DNA of 64,000 nucleotides, taken from positions 646,995 to 710,994 of the forward strand of contig NZ_KB893654.1 in NCBI RefSeq assembly GCF_000374145.1, written 5' to 3'. Both the position numbers and the translations under genes were made by a program. The notes below the pieces were generated by a model. That model ran no database searches. It was not told where the DNA came from and was given only the letters and a program-made list of their open reading frames with translations. The stretch is from Neomegalonema perideroedes DSM 15528. Lineage in GTDB: Bacteria > Pseudomonadota > Alphaproteobacteria > Rhodobacterales > Rhodobacteraceae. Positions 7,812 through 16,207 of this stretch are shown here, one piece after another (position 1 is the first letter of the stretch; each line of letters opens with the position of its first letter).

Positions 7812-9755
7812 ATGGCCGATCCCAAAGGCAAACCCAAAAAGCCGAAAGCCGAAGCCTTCAAGGACGTGTCCATCGGCCAGGACGGAGTTTATCGGGTGAC
7901 CGAAGCGGACGCCGCCGGAACCAGCGCCGAGGCCGCCGACGCGGCCGCGGAGCCCGCTCCGCCCCTCGGCTCCGGGCCTGAAAAGCCCGCCCCCGCGCAA
8001 TCCGCCTCCGCGCAGTCCGCGTCCGCGCAGCCCACGACCGGAAAACCCATGACGGAGAAGCCTGTGACCTCAACCTCCGCTTCGGGCGGCGCGTCGGGCG
8101 CCTCCCCCGCCTCCTCCGGCGGCGCCTCTTCAGGCTCCTCGCCCGGCTCCGGCTCCTCCGGCGGGGGCGGGATGAAGACCGCCCTGACGGCGGTCGGCGC
8201 CCTTGTGGCGGGCGCGCTGCTGGCCTTCTGGGTCGGGCCCAAGCTCACCGGCGCCGCCGAGACCGAGCGCAAGGTGAACGATCTGGGCCAGCGCGTCGCG
8301 CTCTTCGACCAGCAGAGCAACGCCCTCAACGAGGCCGCCGGACGGGTGGACGCCCTCGACGCGCGGGTCGAATCCATGGCGGGCGGACTCAGCGCGCTGG
8401 AGGGCTCCGTGGCGGGCCTGCCCAAGACCGACGAGGCCGGGCCGCGAATCGCCGCCCTGACCGAACGGCTCGATTCTCTGGAGAAGGCGCTTTCGGCGCT
8501 CTCCGAGCAGCAGGCCGCCGTGGTCCAGAGCGTCAACGCCGCCTCCTCCGCGCCTGCGGCCCTCCCGGAAGAGGCCGCCGCGCGGCTGGACGCGGTGGAG
8601 ACGCGCCTCGCGCAGGTCGGCGAAAGCGGCGCCGCGCGCTTCGCGGCGGTGGACGAGAAGCTCGCCGCCCTCGCGGAGCCGAAGCTCTCCGCCGAAGCGG
8701 GCTCCCGCCTCGGCGCCCTTGAGGCCCGCGTGGAGGCCCTCACCGGCGAGATCGCCGCGGCCCTCGCCAATGGAAACGGCGAGGAGACCCCCGCCGCCCC
8801 GAGCGCCGAAAGCCTGCGCGCCGCCTCCGACGCCGCCGCGGCCGTCGCGGGGCTCCAGCGGCTGGAGGCGCGGGTGGGAGAATTCGACCCCGCCGCCCTG
8901 AGGACGAGCCTTCAAAACGACATCTCCGAGGTCCGCGCCCGCGTCGAGGCCGCCGAGGCCTCCGTGGGGGCGCGGCCTTCGGTCTCGCCCGAGGAGCTGG
9001 CTGCTCTGAGCGCCCGGCTCGACGAGCTGGCCGCCCGTCAGGAGGCCGCCGCCGAAGCGCCCGAGCCGGAGGCGCCCGCGCTCTCCGCCGCCGATCTCGA
9101 AGGCTTCGGCTTCGCCAATCGTTCGGATCTGGAGACGCTGGCCTCGCGCGAGGATCTCGACGCGCTGGCCGCCCGCTTCGACAAGGTGGAGGCCGACGCC
9201 TCCGCCGCCAACGCGGTGCGCGTGGAGGCCGCCGCCGCGGTGGCCGCCGCCGATCTGCAAAGCGTGGCGGCGGGCTCGGCGCCCTTCGCGGCGCAGCTGG
9301 CCAATCTTCAGCGCCTCTCCGGCGTGGAGCCTGATCCGGCCCTCGCGATCTACGCCCGCACGGGCGCGCCGACCATGGCCACGCTGCTCGCGAGCTACGA
9401 CGCCGCCGAGCGCGCGGCGCTCGCCGCCGAACAGGCCGCCCGCGCCCGCGAATCCGAGGCTCTGGGCGATAAGCTGGGCGGCGCCTTCTCTTCGCTGGTT
9501 TCGGTGCGGCGCACCGCCGAATCGACCGGCGTGGACACGGCCTCCATTCTGGCCCGCGCCCGCGCGCGGCTGGGCGAGGGCGATCTGAACAGCGCCTTGA
9601 CGGAGCTGGATCTCTTGCAGGCCGCGCCCCGCGAGGGCATGGCTTCATGGCTGCAGGGCGCGCAGGCGCGGCGCAACGTCGAGGAGAGCCTCGCGCGTCT
9701 GCGCCGGAACCTGCTGACCGCTCCCGGCGCCTCCAGCGCTCCCAGCGCTCAATGA
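7812..9755 (+). CDS. Mitofilin/Mic60-like inner-membrane protein
   Basis: Membrane protein of 647 residues. Residues 1-120 are cytoplasmic, disordered and rich in Ala, Pro, Ser and Gly; residues 122-142 form one transmembrane helix (MKTALTAVGALVAGALLAFW); residues 150-460 are a long Ala/Glu-rich coiled coil. The C-terminal 150 residues form the mitofilin signature region (ARTGAPTMATLLASYD, SLVSVRRTAES, ARLGEGDLNSALTELD). This is the alphaproteobacterial relative of mitochondrial Mic60, which shapes crista junctions; in bacteria a role in intracytoplasmic membranes and envelope contact has been proposed. Its place between hemD and hemY is the conserved one for this family. Confidence 0.88.
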   Translation: MADPKGKPKKPKAEAFKDVSIGQDGVYRVTEADAAGTSAEAADAAAEPAPPLGSGPEKPAPAQSASAQSASAQPTTGKPMTEKPVTSTSASGGASGASPASSGGASSGSSPGSGSSGGGGMKTALTAVGALVAGALLAFWVGPKLTGAAETERKVNDLGQRVALFDQQSNALNEAAGRVDALDARVESMAGGLSALEGSVAGLPKTDEAGPRIAALTERLDSLEKALSALSEQQAAVVQSVNAASSAPAALPEEAAARLDAVETRLAQVGESGAARFAAVDEKLAALAEPKLSAEAGSRLGALEARVEALTGEIAAALANGNGEETPAAPSAESLRAASDAAAAVAGLQRLEARVGEFDPAALRTSLQNDISEVRARVEAAEASVGARPSVSPEELAALSARLDELAARQEAAAEAPEPEAPALSAADLEGFGFANRSDLETLASREDLDALAARFDKVEADASAANAVRVEAAAAVAAADLQSVAAGSAPFAAQLANLQRLSGVEPDPALAIYARTGAPTMATLLASYDAAERAALAAEQAARARESEALGDKLGGAFSSLVSVRRTAESTGVDTASILARARARLGEGDLNSALTELDLLQAAPREGMASWLQGAQARRNVEESLARLRRNLLTAPGASSAPSAQ

Positions 9756-9795
9756 TCAGCCGCTCCGCTCCACATTCCTCAGGGAAGAAGCCGCC

Positions 9796-11304
9796 ATGCC
9801 TCGCCTTATTTTCCGCATCCTTCTGATCTTCGCGCTCGCCGGGGCGGCGGGCTGGGGGTATCTCTGGGTCCGCCAGAACGTGAGCGGCGCTTCGCTCACC
9901 GTCGGCGACCGGATCCTCGACGTTCAGGCGCCTTTGCTGATCCTCGGGCTTTTGCTCGGGGGGATCGGCTTTTACGTTCTGGTGCGTCTGCTGCGGCTCG
10001 TCTTCTTCGGGCCGAGTCTGGCGGCTCAGGCGCTGGAGCGTCAGCGCGAGGCCAAGGGCGTGGAGGCCGTGACGCGCGGCCTCGCGGCCATGGAGATCGG
10101 CGACGCGAAATCCGCGCTTCAGGAGGCGCGCAAGGCCGAAAAGCTGCTGCATCACCGCAAAGACCGCAGCCTCGCCCGCCTCGTGCAGGCCCGCGCCCAG
10201 ACCTTGGCCGGCAACGCCGACGAGGCCCGGCAATATTACGAAGCCATGCTGGAGTCGCCCGGCACCGAGCTGGCGGGCCTGCGCGGGCTGACGGCTCAGG
10301 CGGCGGCCTCGGGCGACACGGCCAAGGCGCTTCAGCTGACGCGCCGCGCCGTGGAGCTGCGTCCGCGCGATCCGGCGGTGTTGTCGGCGGCCTTCGACAC
10401 GCAGGTCGCGGCCCATGAATGGAGCGAGGCGCGTCAGAGCCTCGCGGCGAGCGTCCTCGCGGGCGCGGTCCCGAAGGCGGTCGGCAAGCGGCGCGAGGCG
10501 GCTCTGCATCTGGCCGAGGGCGTCGAGGCCGACCTCGCGGGCGACAAGACGCGCGCGCTGAGCGAATCCCGCGCGGCTTTGAAGATCGCGCCGGGGCTGT
10601 CTCCGGCGGCGGCTCTGGCGGCGCGGCTCCTCGCCGACGGCGGCGAGAAGGAGAAGACCGAGGCCGCCCGCCATATCGAGGCGGCTTGGGCGCAATCGCC
10701 GCATCCGGATCTCGCGGAGGCCTACGCCGCCCTCGCGCCGGACGATCCGCCCGACACGCGCCGCAAGCGCCTTCAGCGGCTGATCAAGAGCTACGCCGAG
10801 CATCCGGAATCGCGGCTGCTCTCGGCGGAGCTGGCGCTGGCCGCCGGAGACGCGCCCGCCGCCCGCAAGGCTCTGGCGGGCATGGAGGTCAATCATCCGG
10901 GGGCGCGGGTCTTCGCGCTGATGGGCGCCGTGGCCCGCGCCGAGGGCGCGCCGGAGAGCGATTTGCGTCAATGGCTGGCGCGGGCGGTTCAGGCGCCGCG
11001 CGCGGCTTGGACCTGCGAATCCTGCGGCCTGACGGCGCCGCGCTGGGTCTGCTGCTGCCCGCAATGCGGAAGCTTCGACAGCTTCCACTGGACTTGGCCT
11101 CCGGCGGCTCCGGTGGCGGACGCCCATGCTCTGGAGGCGGCCATGGCGCCTTTGCTGGAGGAAGGCGGCCGTCGCGGCGCGGCTCCGCCCGCGCAGGGCT
11201 CGGCGACGGTCGTGGACGCTGCGCCGCAGCGCCCTGCGCCGGGAAGCGAATTGGTGCCGGTGCCTCCGAAACCGGAGGGCGGCCCCGAGGCCAAACCGGC
11301 CTGA
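9796..11304 (+). CDS. hemY: HemY-domain TPR membrane protein with C-terminal zinc ribbon
   Basis: 502 residues. Two transmembrane helices lie near residues 4-26 and 48-72 (the HemY N-terminal domain), followed by tetratricopeptide helices (AMEIGDAKSALQEARKAEKLL; RRAVELRPRDPAVLSAAFDTQ). The tail carries a probable zinc ribbon, WTCESCGL then CCCPQCGSF, near residues 396-420, and a Pro/Ala-rich end. HemY of this type is linked to haem biosynthesis by gene order and is not the protoporphyrinogen oxidase also called HemY in Bacillus. It follows the Mic60-like gene by 40 bp, so the two are probably cotranscribed. Confidence 0.88.
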   Translation: MPRLIFRILLIFALAGAAGWGYLWVRQNVSGASLTVGDRILDVQAPLLILGLLLGGIGFYVLVRLLRLVFFGPSLAAQALERQREAKGVEAVTRGLAAMEIGDAKSALQEARKAEKLLHHRKDRSLARLVQARAQTLAGNADEARQYYEAMLESPGTELAGLRGLTAQAAASGDTAKALQLTRRAVELRPRDPAVLSAAFDTQVAAHEWSEARQSLAASVLAGAVPKAVGKRREAALHLAEGVEADLAGDKTRALSESRAALKIAPGLSPAAALAARLLADGGEKEKTEAARHIEAAWAQSPHPDLAEAYAALAPDDPPDTRRKRLQRLIKSYAEHPESRLLSAELALAAGDAPAARKALAGMEVNHPGARVFALMGAVARAEGAPESDLRQWLARAVQAPRAAWTCESCGLTAPRWVCCCPQCGSFDSFHWTWPPAAPVADAHALEAAMAPLLEEGGRRGAAPPAQGSATVVDAAPQRPAPGSELVPVPPKPEGGPEAKPA

Positions 11305-11340
11305 GGCGCGGACATCGGCCGAGGGCCGTGAGCGAAGGGA

Positions 11341-11374
11341 GGGGAGCGGTTCAGGCCGCTCCCCTTCGTCTTTT
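11341..11374 (+). terminator. Terminator after hemY
   Basis: A 9-bp perfect GC stem (11341-11349 with 11356-11364, loop TTCAGG) is followed by TTCGTCTTTT. It ends the hemCD-Mic60-hemY group before the tRNA-Thr gene. Confidence 0.75.
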
Positions 11375-11476
11375 CGGGAGGGCCTGCGGGAATTCCGCGA
11401 CCGAAAGGCCGGAGGCGCGGGGGGCGGCGTTTTTTCGCTTGCGCGGCGTGCGGGCTCCTCATATGGTCCGCCCCGC

Positions 11477-11552
11477 GCCGCAGTAGCTCAGCTGGTAGAG
11501 CACGTCATTCGTAATGATGGGGTCGGGGGTTCGAGTCCCTTCTGCGGCACCA
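11477..11552 (+). tRNA. tRNA-Thr (anticodon CGU)
   Basis: Cloverleaf of 76 nt with acceptor pair GCCGCAG/CTGCGGC, D-arm TAGCTCAGCTGGTAGAGCA, anticodon loop TTCGTAA, T-loop TTCGAGT, discriminator A and encoded CCA. Confidence 0.95.
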
Positions 11553-11824
11553 GATTTCAAAGCTTCAGCATCTCGGCTGAATTTGAAACCCCCTCCGCTT
11601 TTCAATTCTTCACGCCGCTCAGAGCCTCGCGCCTCGGTTTTTGAGGATGCGAAGCCGCGCGGAGATGATCTTGAATGCGGCGATGAGACTTCTCGGAGTC
11701 GCAATCATCTGCGCGGAGCGGCCGAATCGGCGTCCGATTTCTTGAAGGCCAGCCGCTGAATCGCTCAACCATGGGCGAAACATGGGCGAATTTTTGGGGA
11801 GGGCTATCAAGTCTTTGAAAAGAT

Positions 11825-11901
11825 TGGCGCACCCAAAGGGATTCGAACCCCTGGCCTCTGCCTTCGGAGGGCAGCGCTCTATCCAGCTGAGCTATGGGTG
11901 C
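11825..11901 (-). tRNA. tRNA-Arg (anticodon CCG)
   Basis: Cloverleaf of 77 nt on the minus strand: acceptor GCACCCA/TGGGTGC, D-arm TAGCTCAGCTGGATAGAGC, anticodon loop CTCCGAA, T-loop TTCGAAT, discriminator G and encoded CCA. Confidence 0.95.
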
Positions 11902-11964
11902 GCGACTGCGCGAAGCTATAGGGCATCCGGCGCGGCTTGGCAATGCGTCAGGCGGCGCGTTTTT

Positions 11965-12963
11965 TCACGGATTCGCTTCAAAACGGCTTCGCCAAGAGGG
12001 TTGAAGATCGCCCGGAAAACTCCGCGCCTCATGAATCGCCCGCGCCACGGCCCGCGACAGGCAAACCGCCGCCGCATGGCCTAATAAAAACCTGTCCCGA
12101 TCCGGCTCCTTCAGCGCGCGGGCGCCCGTCGCGGCCGCGAAGATCAGGTCTCCGTCGAAAGGCGTGTGGCTCGGCGAGATCGCTCGCGCCATGCCGTCAT
12201 GGGCGGCGGTCGCCATGCGCAGAGCCTCGGCCTGCGTGAGGGCGGCGTCCGTCGCCACCACGGCGATGGTCGTCGCCTCGCCTTGGCGCTTCGTCGGCGA
12301 GGGCTCGAAGCCCGGATCGAAGCGCCGCGCCGGAGGAAACCCGCCGAATTCGCCCGCCATCTCCCAAGGCCCCGCCCAGAACTCCGGCCCTTCGCCGACC
12401 ACCGTCGAGCCGAGGCTGTTCACCGCGACCAGAGCCCCCACCGTAAGCCCGCTCTCCAGAAGGCAGGAGGCCGAGCCGAGCCCGCCCTTGAAATCCGCCG
12501 TCAGCGCGCCGAATCCGGCCCCCGCCGAGCCGAGCGCGAAATCCTCGCCCGCCCGCTCCAGAGCGGCGCGGCCCAAAGCGCGATAAGGATTCTCGATCCA
12601 ATCCTTATCGCCGCCGTTGAGCAGGTCGAAGAGAATCGCCCCCGGCACGATGGGCGCCCGCACCGGTCCCACCGCGAAGCCCCGGCCCATGGCGCGCAGG
12701 CCGTCCACGACGCCCGAAGCCGCATCCAGCCCGAAGACCGAGCCGCCCGACAAAACCAGAGCGTCCGCATGGGTCACGAGCTTATCCGGCGCGAGGAGAT
12801 CCGTCTCCCGCGTCCCCGGCGCGCCGCCCATCACATGGACCGCCGCGATGAAAGGCGTCTCCGCCGTCAGCACGGTCGCGCCGCTGCGCAGGGCGGCGTC
12901 TTCGGCGGAGCCCACCTTGAGGCCCGCCACGTCGGTGATGAGATTGCGCGGTCCGGGACGCAT
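11965..12963 (-). CDS. P1 (S58, DmpA/BapA-like) family peptidase
   Basis: Aminopeptidase or amidase of the N-terminal-nucleophile-like S58 family, 332 residues. It begins [16 protein letters not shown], the typical P1 start, and carries [55 protein letters not shown] and [13 protein letters not shown]. Members such as DmpA self-cleave and release N-terminal residues from short or beta-peptides. No signal peptide is seen, so it is probably cytosolic. It stands alone, convergent with tRNA-Arg upstream and divergent from the thioesterase pair. Confidence 0.9.
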   Translation of the reverse strand: MRPGPRNLITDVAGLKVGSAEDAALRSGATVLTAETPFIAAVHVMGGAPGTRETDLLAPDKLVTHADALVLSGGSVFGLDAASGVVDGLRAMGRGFAVGPVRAPIVPGAILFDLLNGGDKDWIENPYRALGRAALERAGEDFALGSAGAGFGALTADFKGGLGSASCLLESGLTVGALVAVNSLGSTVVGEGPEFWAGPWEMAGEFGGFPPARRFDPGFEPSPTKRQGEATTIAVVATDAALTQAEALRMATAAHDGMARAISPSHTPFDGDLIFAAATGARALKEPDRDRFLLGHAAAVCLSRAVARAIHEARSFPGDLQPSWRSRFEANP

Positions 12964-13111
12964 GATCGCTCTCCTTCCTCAAAGGGCGCCGGAAGGCTAA
13001 GCCCCGCCCGGCGGAGTGGAAAGAGCTTTCCTTCCTTCTCCGCCTCACGTCAGGATTGCCACTCTCTCCTGAAGGCCCTTATGCTGCGTCGCGAAGCAAG
13101 GAGATGGGCGC

Positions 13112-13558
13112 ATGACCGAACCCAGCGATCTGAAGGATTCCTTCAACGGCGCCCTCGGGCTGATCACGGCTCTGCCTCACGCGGCGGAATTGGGCCTTGA
13201 GGTTCTGGAGGCCGAAACCGACCACGCCGTGATGCGCGCGCCCTATGATCCGCGGCTCGTCGGAGACCCGGAGACCGGCGTGATCCATGGCGGGCTCATC
13301 ACCACGCTGCTCGACACCTGCTGCGGTCTGGCGGCGATGCTCTCGCGGACGCGCCCCGCCTCGGCCGCCACGCTGGATCTGCGCATCGATTATATGCGCC
13401 CCGCCACGCCGGGCCGCGAGGTGGTCGCCCGCGCGCGCTGCCATCGCGCCACGCGCAGCGTGGCCTTCGTGCAGGCCACGGCCTATCATCCCGAGGCCGA
13501 GGACAAACCCATCGCCACGGCCACCGCCGCCTTCATCCTTGAGGGAGCCGCCCCATGA
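13112..13558 (+). CDS. PaaI-family thioesterase (first of a pair)
   Basis: Hotdog-fold acyl-CoA thioesterase of 148 residues. The catalytic and helix region is GVIHGGLITTLLDTCCGLAA, followed by TLDLRIDYMRPATPG, the usual PaaI strand. Substrate unknown. It overlaps the next thioesterase gene by 4 bp (ATGA), so the two are translationally coupled and may form a heteromer. Confidence 0.92.
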   Translation: MTEPSDLKDSFNGALGLITALPHAAELGLEVLEAETDHAVMRAPYDPRLVGDPETGVIHGGLITTLLDTCCGLAAMLSRTRPASAATLDLRIDYMRPATPGREVVARARCHRATRSVAFVQATAYHPEAEDKPIATATAAFILEGAAP

Positions 13559-14064
13559 CCGCCCCCCCGATCCTTGAGGAGGCTCAGCTCCGCGAGGCCC
13601 GCCGCGAAGCCGCCTTGCAGGCTCTGGCGCAGGAGATCCCTTACATCGTCTTTCTCGGCGTGCGCTTCGAGCGGCGCGGCGACGAACTCACGGCGGTTCT
13701 GCCCTATCGCCCGAGCCTGATCGGCAATCCGATCAAGAAGGCTCTGCATGGCGGAGCGGTCGGCGCCTTTCTGGAGATCGCCGCCATGACGCAAGTGACG
13801 TGGAGCCGGCTTCAGCCCCGGCTCGACGCCGCCGAGCAGGAAGGCCGCGATCCGCCTTCCGCCCGGATCTTCGCGCCGAAGACCATCGACTTCTCCATCG
13901 ATTATCTGCGTCCCGGACGCCCCGTGGACGCCTACGCCCGCGCGCGGATTCTGCGTCAGGGGCGTCGGGTGGCGAATTTCTGGGTCGAGGCGTGGCAGGA
14001 GACGCGCGAGAATCCCATCGCGGCGGCCCATGGCCATTTTCTGCTCACGCCGCCCGCCGAATAG
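13555..14064 (+). CDS. PaaI-family thioesterase (second of a pair)
   Basis: Hotdog-fold protein of 169 residues: KKALHGGAVGAFLEIAAM is the helix region, followed by KTIDFSIDYLRPGRPVD. Unlike the first copy it lacks the acidic LLDT motif after HGG and has FLEIAAM instead, so substrate or activity may differ. It starts inside the stop of the previous gene (ATGA overlap). Confidence 0.9.
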   Translation: MTAPPILEEAQLREARREAALQALAQEIPYIVFLGVRFERRGDELTAVLPYRPSLIGNPIKKALHGGAVGAFLEIAAMTQVTWSRLQPRLDAAEQEGRDPPSARIFAPKTIDFSIDYLRPGRPVDAYARARILRQGRRVANFWVEAWQETRENPIAAAHGHFLLTPPAE

Positions 14065-14157
14065 CCCGAGGAAGGCGGCGTTTTCGCATTGACGGCGCCT
14101 TGCGAATCCCTAATATGCGCGGGCGTTTCGAGGGGGCTGCGGCCCGGCCTCGCCTGT

Positions 14158-14242
14158 GCGGGTGTGGTGGAATTGGTAGACGCGCCGGACTCAAAATCCG
14201 GTTCCGAAAGGAGTGTCGGTTCGACCCCGACCACCCGCACCA
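14158..14242 (+). tRNA. tRNA-Leu (anticodon CAA)
   Basis: Class II tRNA of 85 nt with acceptor GCGGGTG/CACCCGC, anticodon stem-loop CCGGA-CTCAAAA-TCCGG, a long variable arm, T-loop TTCGACC, discriminator A and encoded CCA. Confidence 0.95.
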
Positions 14243-14264
14243 AGCTTTTCCTCCGGATGAAGCC

Positions 14265-15044
14265 TTATTCGCGCGAGATCTCCGCGCCGCCCGCCGCCAT
14301 ATAGGCGCGGATGCGCAGGAAAAGCGGCCCGTCATGAGGCGGCTCGGGGGGCTGGCGCCCGTTGAACCAGTCGTAGAGCAGCAGATCCGGGATCTCCATC
14401 AGCGATTCCAGCGCGTCCAGCTCGGCGGCCGAGAGCGCGTCGCCCTCCTGCTCGACGAAGGGGCCGAGGATCAGATCCATCTCGCGGATGCCGCGCCGCC
14501 AGGCCCGGATCTTCAGACGTTTGACCCGCGCTTCAGGCGAGGTCTCGGGGAAGCTTTCGGGCGCGAGTTCGGGCGTGATTCCGGCGGAAGGCATGGCGGA
14601 GTCCTGAATGGAGGATGCGGCGAGCGGGCGGCTCCCCAGATCGCTGAAGAAACGCAAAAGATAGCCGTCGGGATCGGCGAGGAGGAATTGCAGATTCCCC
14701 GCCTCCTCCGCGCCCCGGCGATACCAGCGCGCCTCCAGAGGCAGGCGGATCTCCAGACCGGCCGCGCGGGCGCTTTCGTAAAGCGCCGCCGCGTCCTCGA
14801 CGCGGATCTGGAGATTCATCCCGCGCCCGAAAGGCCGCTCCAGAGGCGCCTCATGGAAGCGTCGCCCCGGCCCCGCCGCCTCTTCGAGCATGAGATGGAC
14901 CGCGCCGCGCGTCAGATAGGCGAAGCGCTCCTCGGGCCGGGCGTAGCGCAGCGAAAAGCCCAGCGCGCCCAGATAAACCGCGAGCGACCGATCAAGATCG
15001 CTCACGTCCAATTCGGGAATCAGCGCGGGGCTTTCCTCGGCCAT
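14265..15044 (-). CDS. VOC (glyoxalase-fold) protein fused to SdhE-like FAD assembly factor
   Basis: One open frame of 259 residues with two unrelated domains. Residues 8-137 are a VOC/bleomycin-resistance-like module (PELDVSDLDRSLAVYLGALGF, then NLQFLLADPDGYLLRFF). Residues 174-245 match SdhE/Sdh5: RLKIRAWRRGIREMDLIL holds the RGxxE motif that docks on SdhA, followed by LSAAELDALESLMEIPD and LLYDWFNGRQPP. SdhE promotes covalent FAD attachment to succinate dehydrogenase. The linker (138-173) is Ser/Pro/Glu-rich. A possible internal start at M151 (14594) has AGGA 7-8 nt upstream, so free SdhE could also be made. The gene begins 9 bp after the oxidase subunit IV gene, in a respiratory context. 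Confidence 0.85.
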   Translation of the reverse strand: MAEESPALIPELDVSDLDRSLAVYLGALGFSLRYARPEERFAYLTRGAVHLMLEEAAGPGRRFHEAPLERPFGRGMNLQIRVEDAAALYESARAAGLEIRLPLEARWYRRGAEEAGNLQFLLADPDGYLLRFFSDLGSRPLAASSIQDSAMPSAGITPELAPESFPETSPEARVKRLKIRAWRRGIREMDLILGPFVEQEGDALSAAELDALESLMEIPDLLLYDWFNGRQPPEPPHDGPLFLRIRAYMAAGGAEISRE

Positions 15045-15053
15045 GGCGCGGCC

Positions 15054-15206
15054 TCAGGCCACGCAGGCGGCCAGATAGAGCAGAATGAAGGACGAAATCC
15101 CGATGACGATGGCGCAGGCCTTCACGAAGCCGCCATAAGTGCGCTCCTGCTCGGCGATCTGCATGGTCCCATGTTCATGATGGGCGGCGTGGTCGTGGTC
15201 GGACAT
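15054..15206 (-). CDS. aa3-type cytochrome c oxidase subunit IV (50 aa)
   Basis: Short gene of 50 codons plus stop. It reads MSDHDHAAHHEHGTMQIAEQ, ERTYGGFVK, then one hydrophobic helix ACAIVIGISSFILLYLAACV. The M-x-I-x-x-QE-x-T-x-x-GF-x-K pattern followed by a single membrane helix is that of bacterial aa3 oxidase subunit IV, a small non-catalytic subunit. The His-rich N-terminus is longer than usual. The stop lies 9 bp before the VOC-SdhE gene, on the same strand, so the two are probably one operon. Confidence 0.85.
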   Translation of the reverse strand: MSDHDHAAHHEHGTMQIAEQERTYGGFVKACAIVIGISSFILLYLAACVA

Positions 15207-15311
15207 ATCTGGCTCCCTCTCCGGCTTTCGACGCGGGCAAATTAGGCGGTCTCGGCGCGGATCGCAATGCGGCGTCCGGCCTCTCGCGCCGCGACTTTCA
15301 GCCGACTCGCT

Positions 15312-16193
15312 TCATTTCAAACCTTGCGCCCGCCAGCCGATCATCCCCTTCGCGGCTTCGGGGGAGGGCGCGTCATGGGGCACGAAGAAATCCGGGAAGA
15401 GTTCGGCGCCGGGAGTCACGGAATAGGGCGCGAAATCGGTCACGCCCTCGGCGGCGAGGAAGAGGTCGTCGAGCAGGAACCAGCCGGTGAAGCTCTGGGC
15501 GGGCTTCTTCAGCGCCGCGACCGCCGCGTCGGCGAGGATCTCGGGCTTGCGCGACTGACTGGCCATCTCCGCGCCGCCGAGCAGATTGCGCACCGCCGCC
15601 GTGTCGATGGTGGTGCGCGGCCAGAGGCAGTTGAAGGCGATCTTGCCCTGATATTCTCCGGCCCAACCCAAGGTGAGCAGGCTCATGCCGTATTTCGCCA
15701 GAGAATAGGCCGCATGATTCTTGAACCAGCCCACATTGAGGTCCAGCGGCGGCGAGAGGGTCAGCACATGCGGATTCTCGGCCTTCAGCAGATGCGGAAG
15801 CGCCGCCTGCGTGGTCATGAAGGTTCCGCGCGCATTGACGCCCATCATGAGGTCGAAGCGTTTGGGGTCCGTCGCGAGGGTCGGCGTCAGGCTGATCGCC
15901 GAAGCGTTGTTGACGAGGACGTCCAGCCCGCCGAAGGCGGCGGCGGCTTCGTCCACGGCGGCTTTCACCGCCGCTTCGTCGCGGATGTCGCAGAGGATCG
16001 GCAGAGCCTCGCCGCCCGCCGCGCGGATCTCCTCGGCGGCGGTGTGGATGGTGCCTTCGAGCTTGGGATGGGGCCTGTCGGTCTTGGCGGCGATGGCGAT
16101 CCGCGCGCCTTCGGCGGCGGCGCGTTTGGCGATGGCGAGGCCGATGCCCCGGCTGCCGCCGGTGATGAAGATGTTCTTGCCCTTCAGGCTCAT
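15312..16193 (-). CDS. SDR-family oxidoreductase, HSDL2-like
   Basis: NAD(P)-dependent short-chain dehydrogenase of 293 residues. Cofactor motif TGGSRGIG near residues 11-18, NNAS at about 95, and the catalytic Y-x-x-x-K in AAYSLAKYGMS. SPPLDLNVGWFKNHAAYS and NCLWPRTTIDTAA mark the hydroxysteroid-dehydrogenase-like-2 subgroup. I start at MSLKGKNIFITGG (16193) because the fold begins there; a further 20 upstream codons are open. Third gene of an acyl-CoA dehydrogenase/MBL/SDR operon, 14 bp after the MBL gene, which suggests a role in acyl-CoA or lipid turnover. Confidence 0.92.
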   Translation of the reverse strand: MSLKGKNIFITGGSRGIGLAIAKRAAAEGARIAIAAKTDRPHPKLEGTIHTAAEEIRAAGGEALPILCDIRDEAAVKAAVDEAAAAFGGLDVLVNNASAISLTPTLATDPKRFDLMMGVNARGTFMTTQAALPHLLKAENPHVLTLSPPLDLNVGWFKNHAAYSLAKYGMSLLTLGWAGEYQGKIAFNCLWPRTTIDTAAVRNLLGGAEMASQSRKPEILADAAVAALKKPAQSFTGWFLLDDLFLAAEGVTDFAPYSVTPGAELFPDFFVPHDAPSPEAAKGMIGWRAQGLK

Positions 16194-16207
16194 GGCTTCC
16201 TCCCTGA

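Noticed and set aside
8740-11127. 795-codon open frame on the minus strand
   Set aside because: Antisense to the Mic60-like and hemY genes; Arg/Pro/Gly-rich with no family resemblance. High GC leaves long shadow frames open.
11553-11824. Integrase remnant or att site between tRNA-Thr and tRNA-Arg
   Set aside because: No integrase motif in any frame and no duplicated tRNA 3' end.
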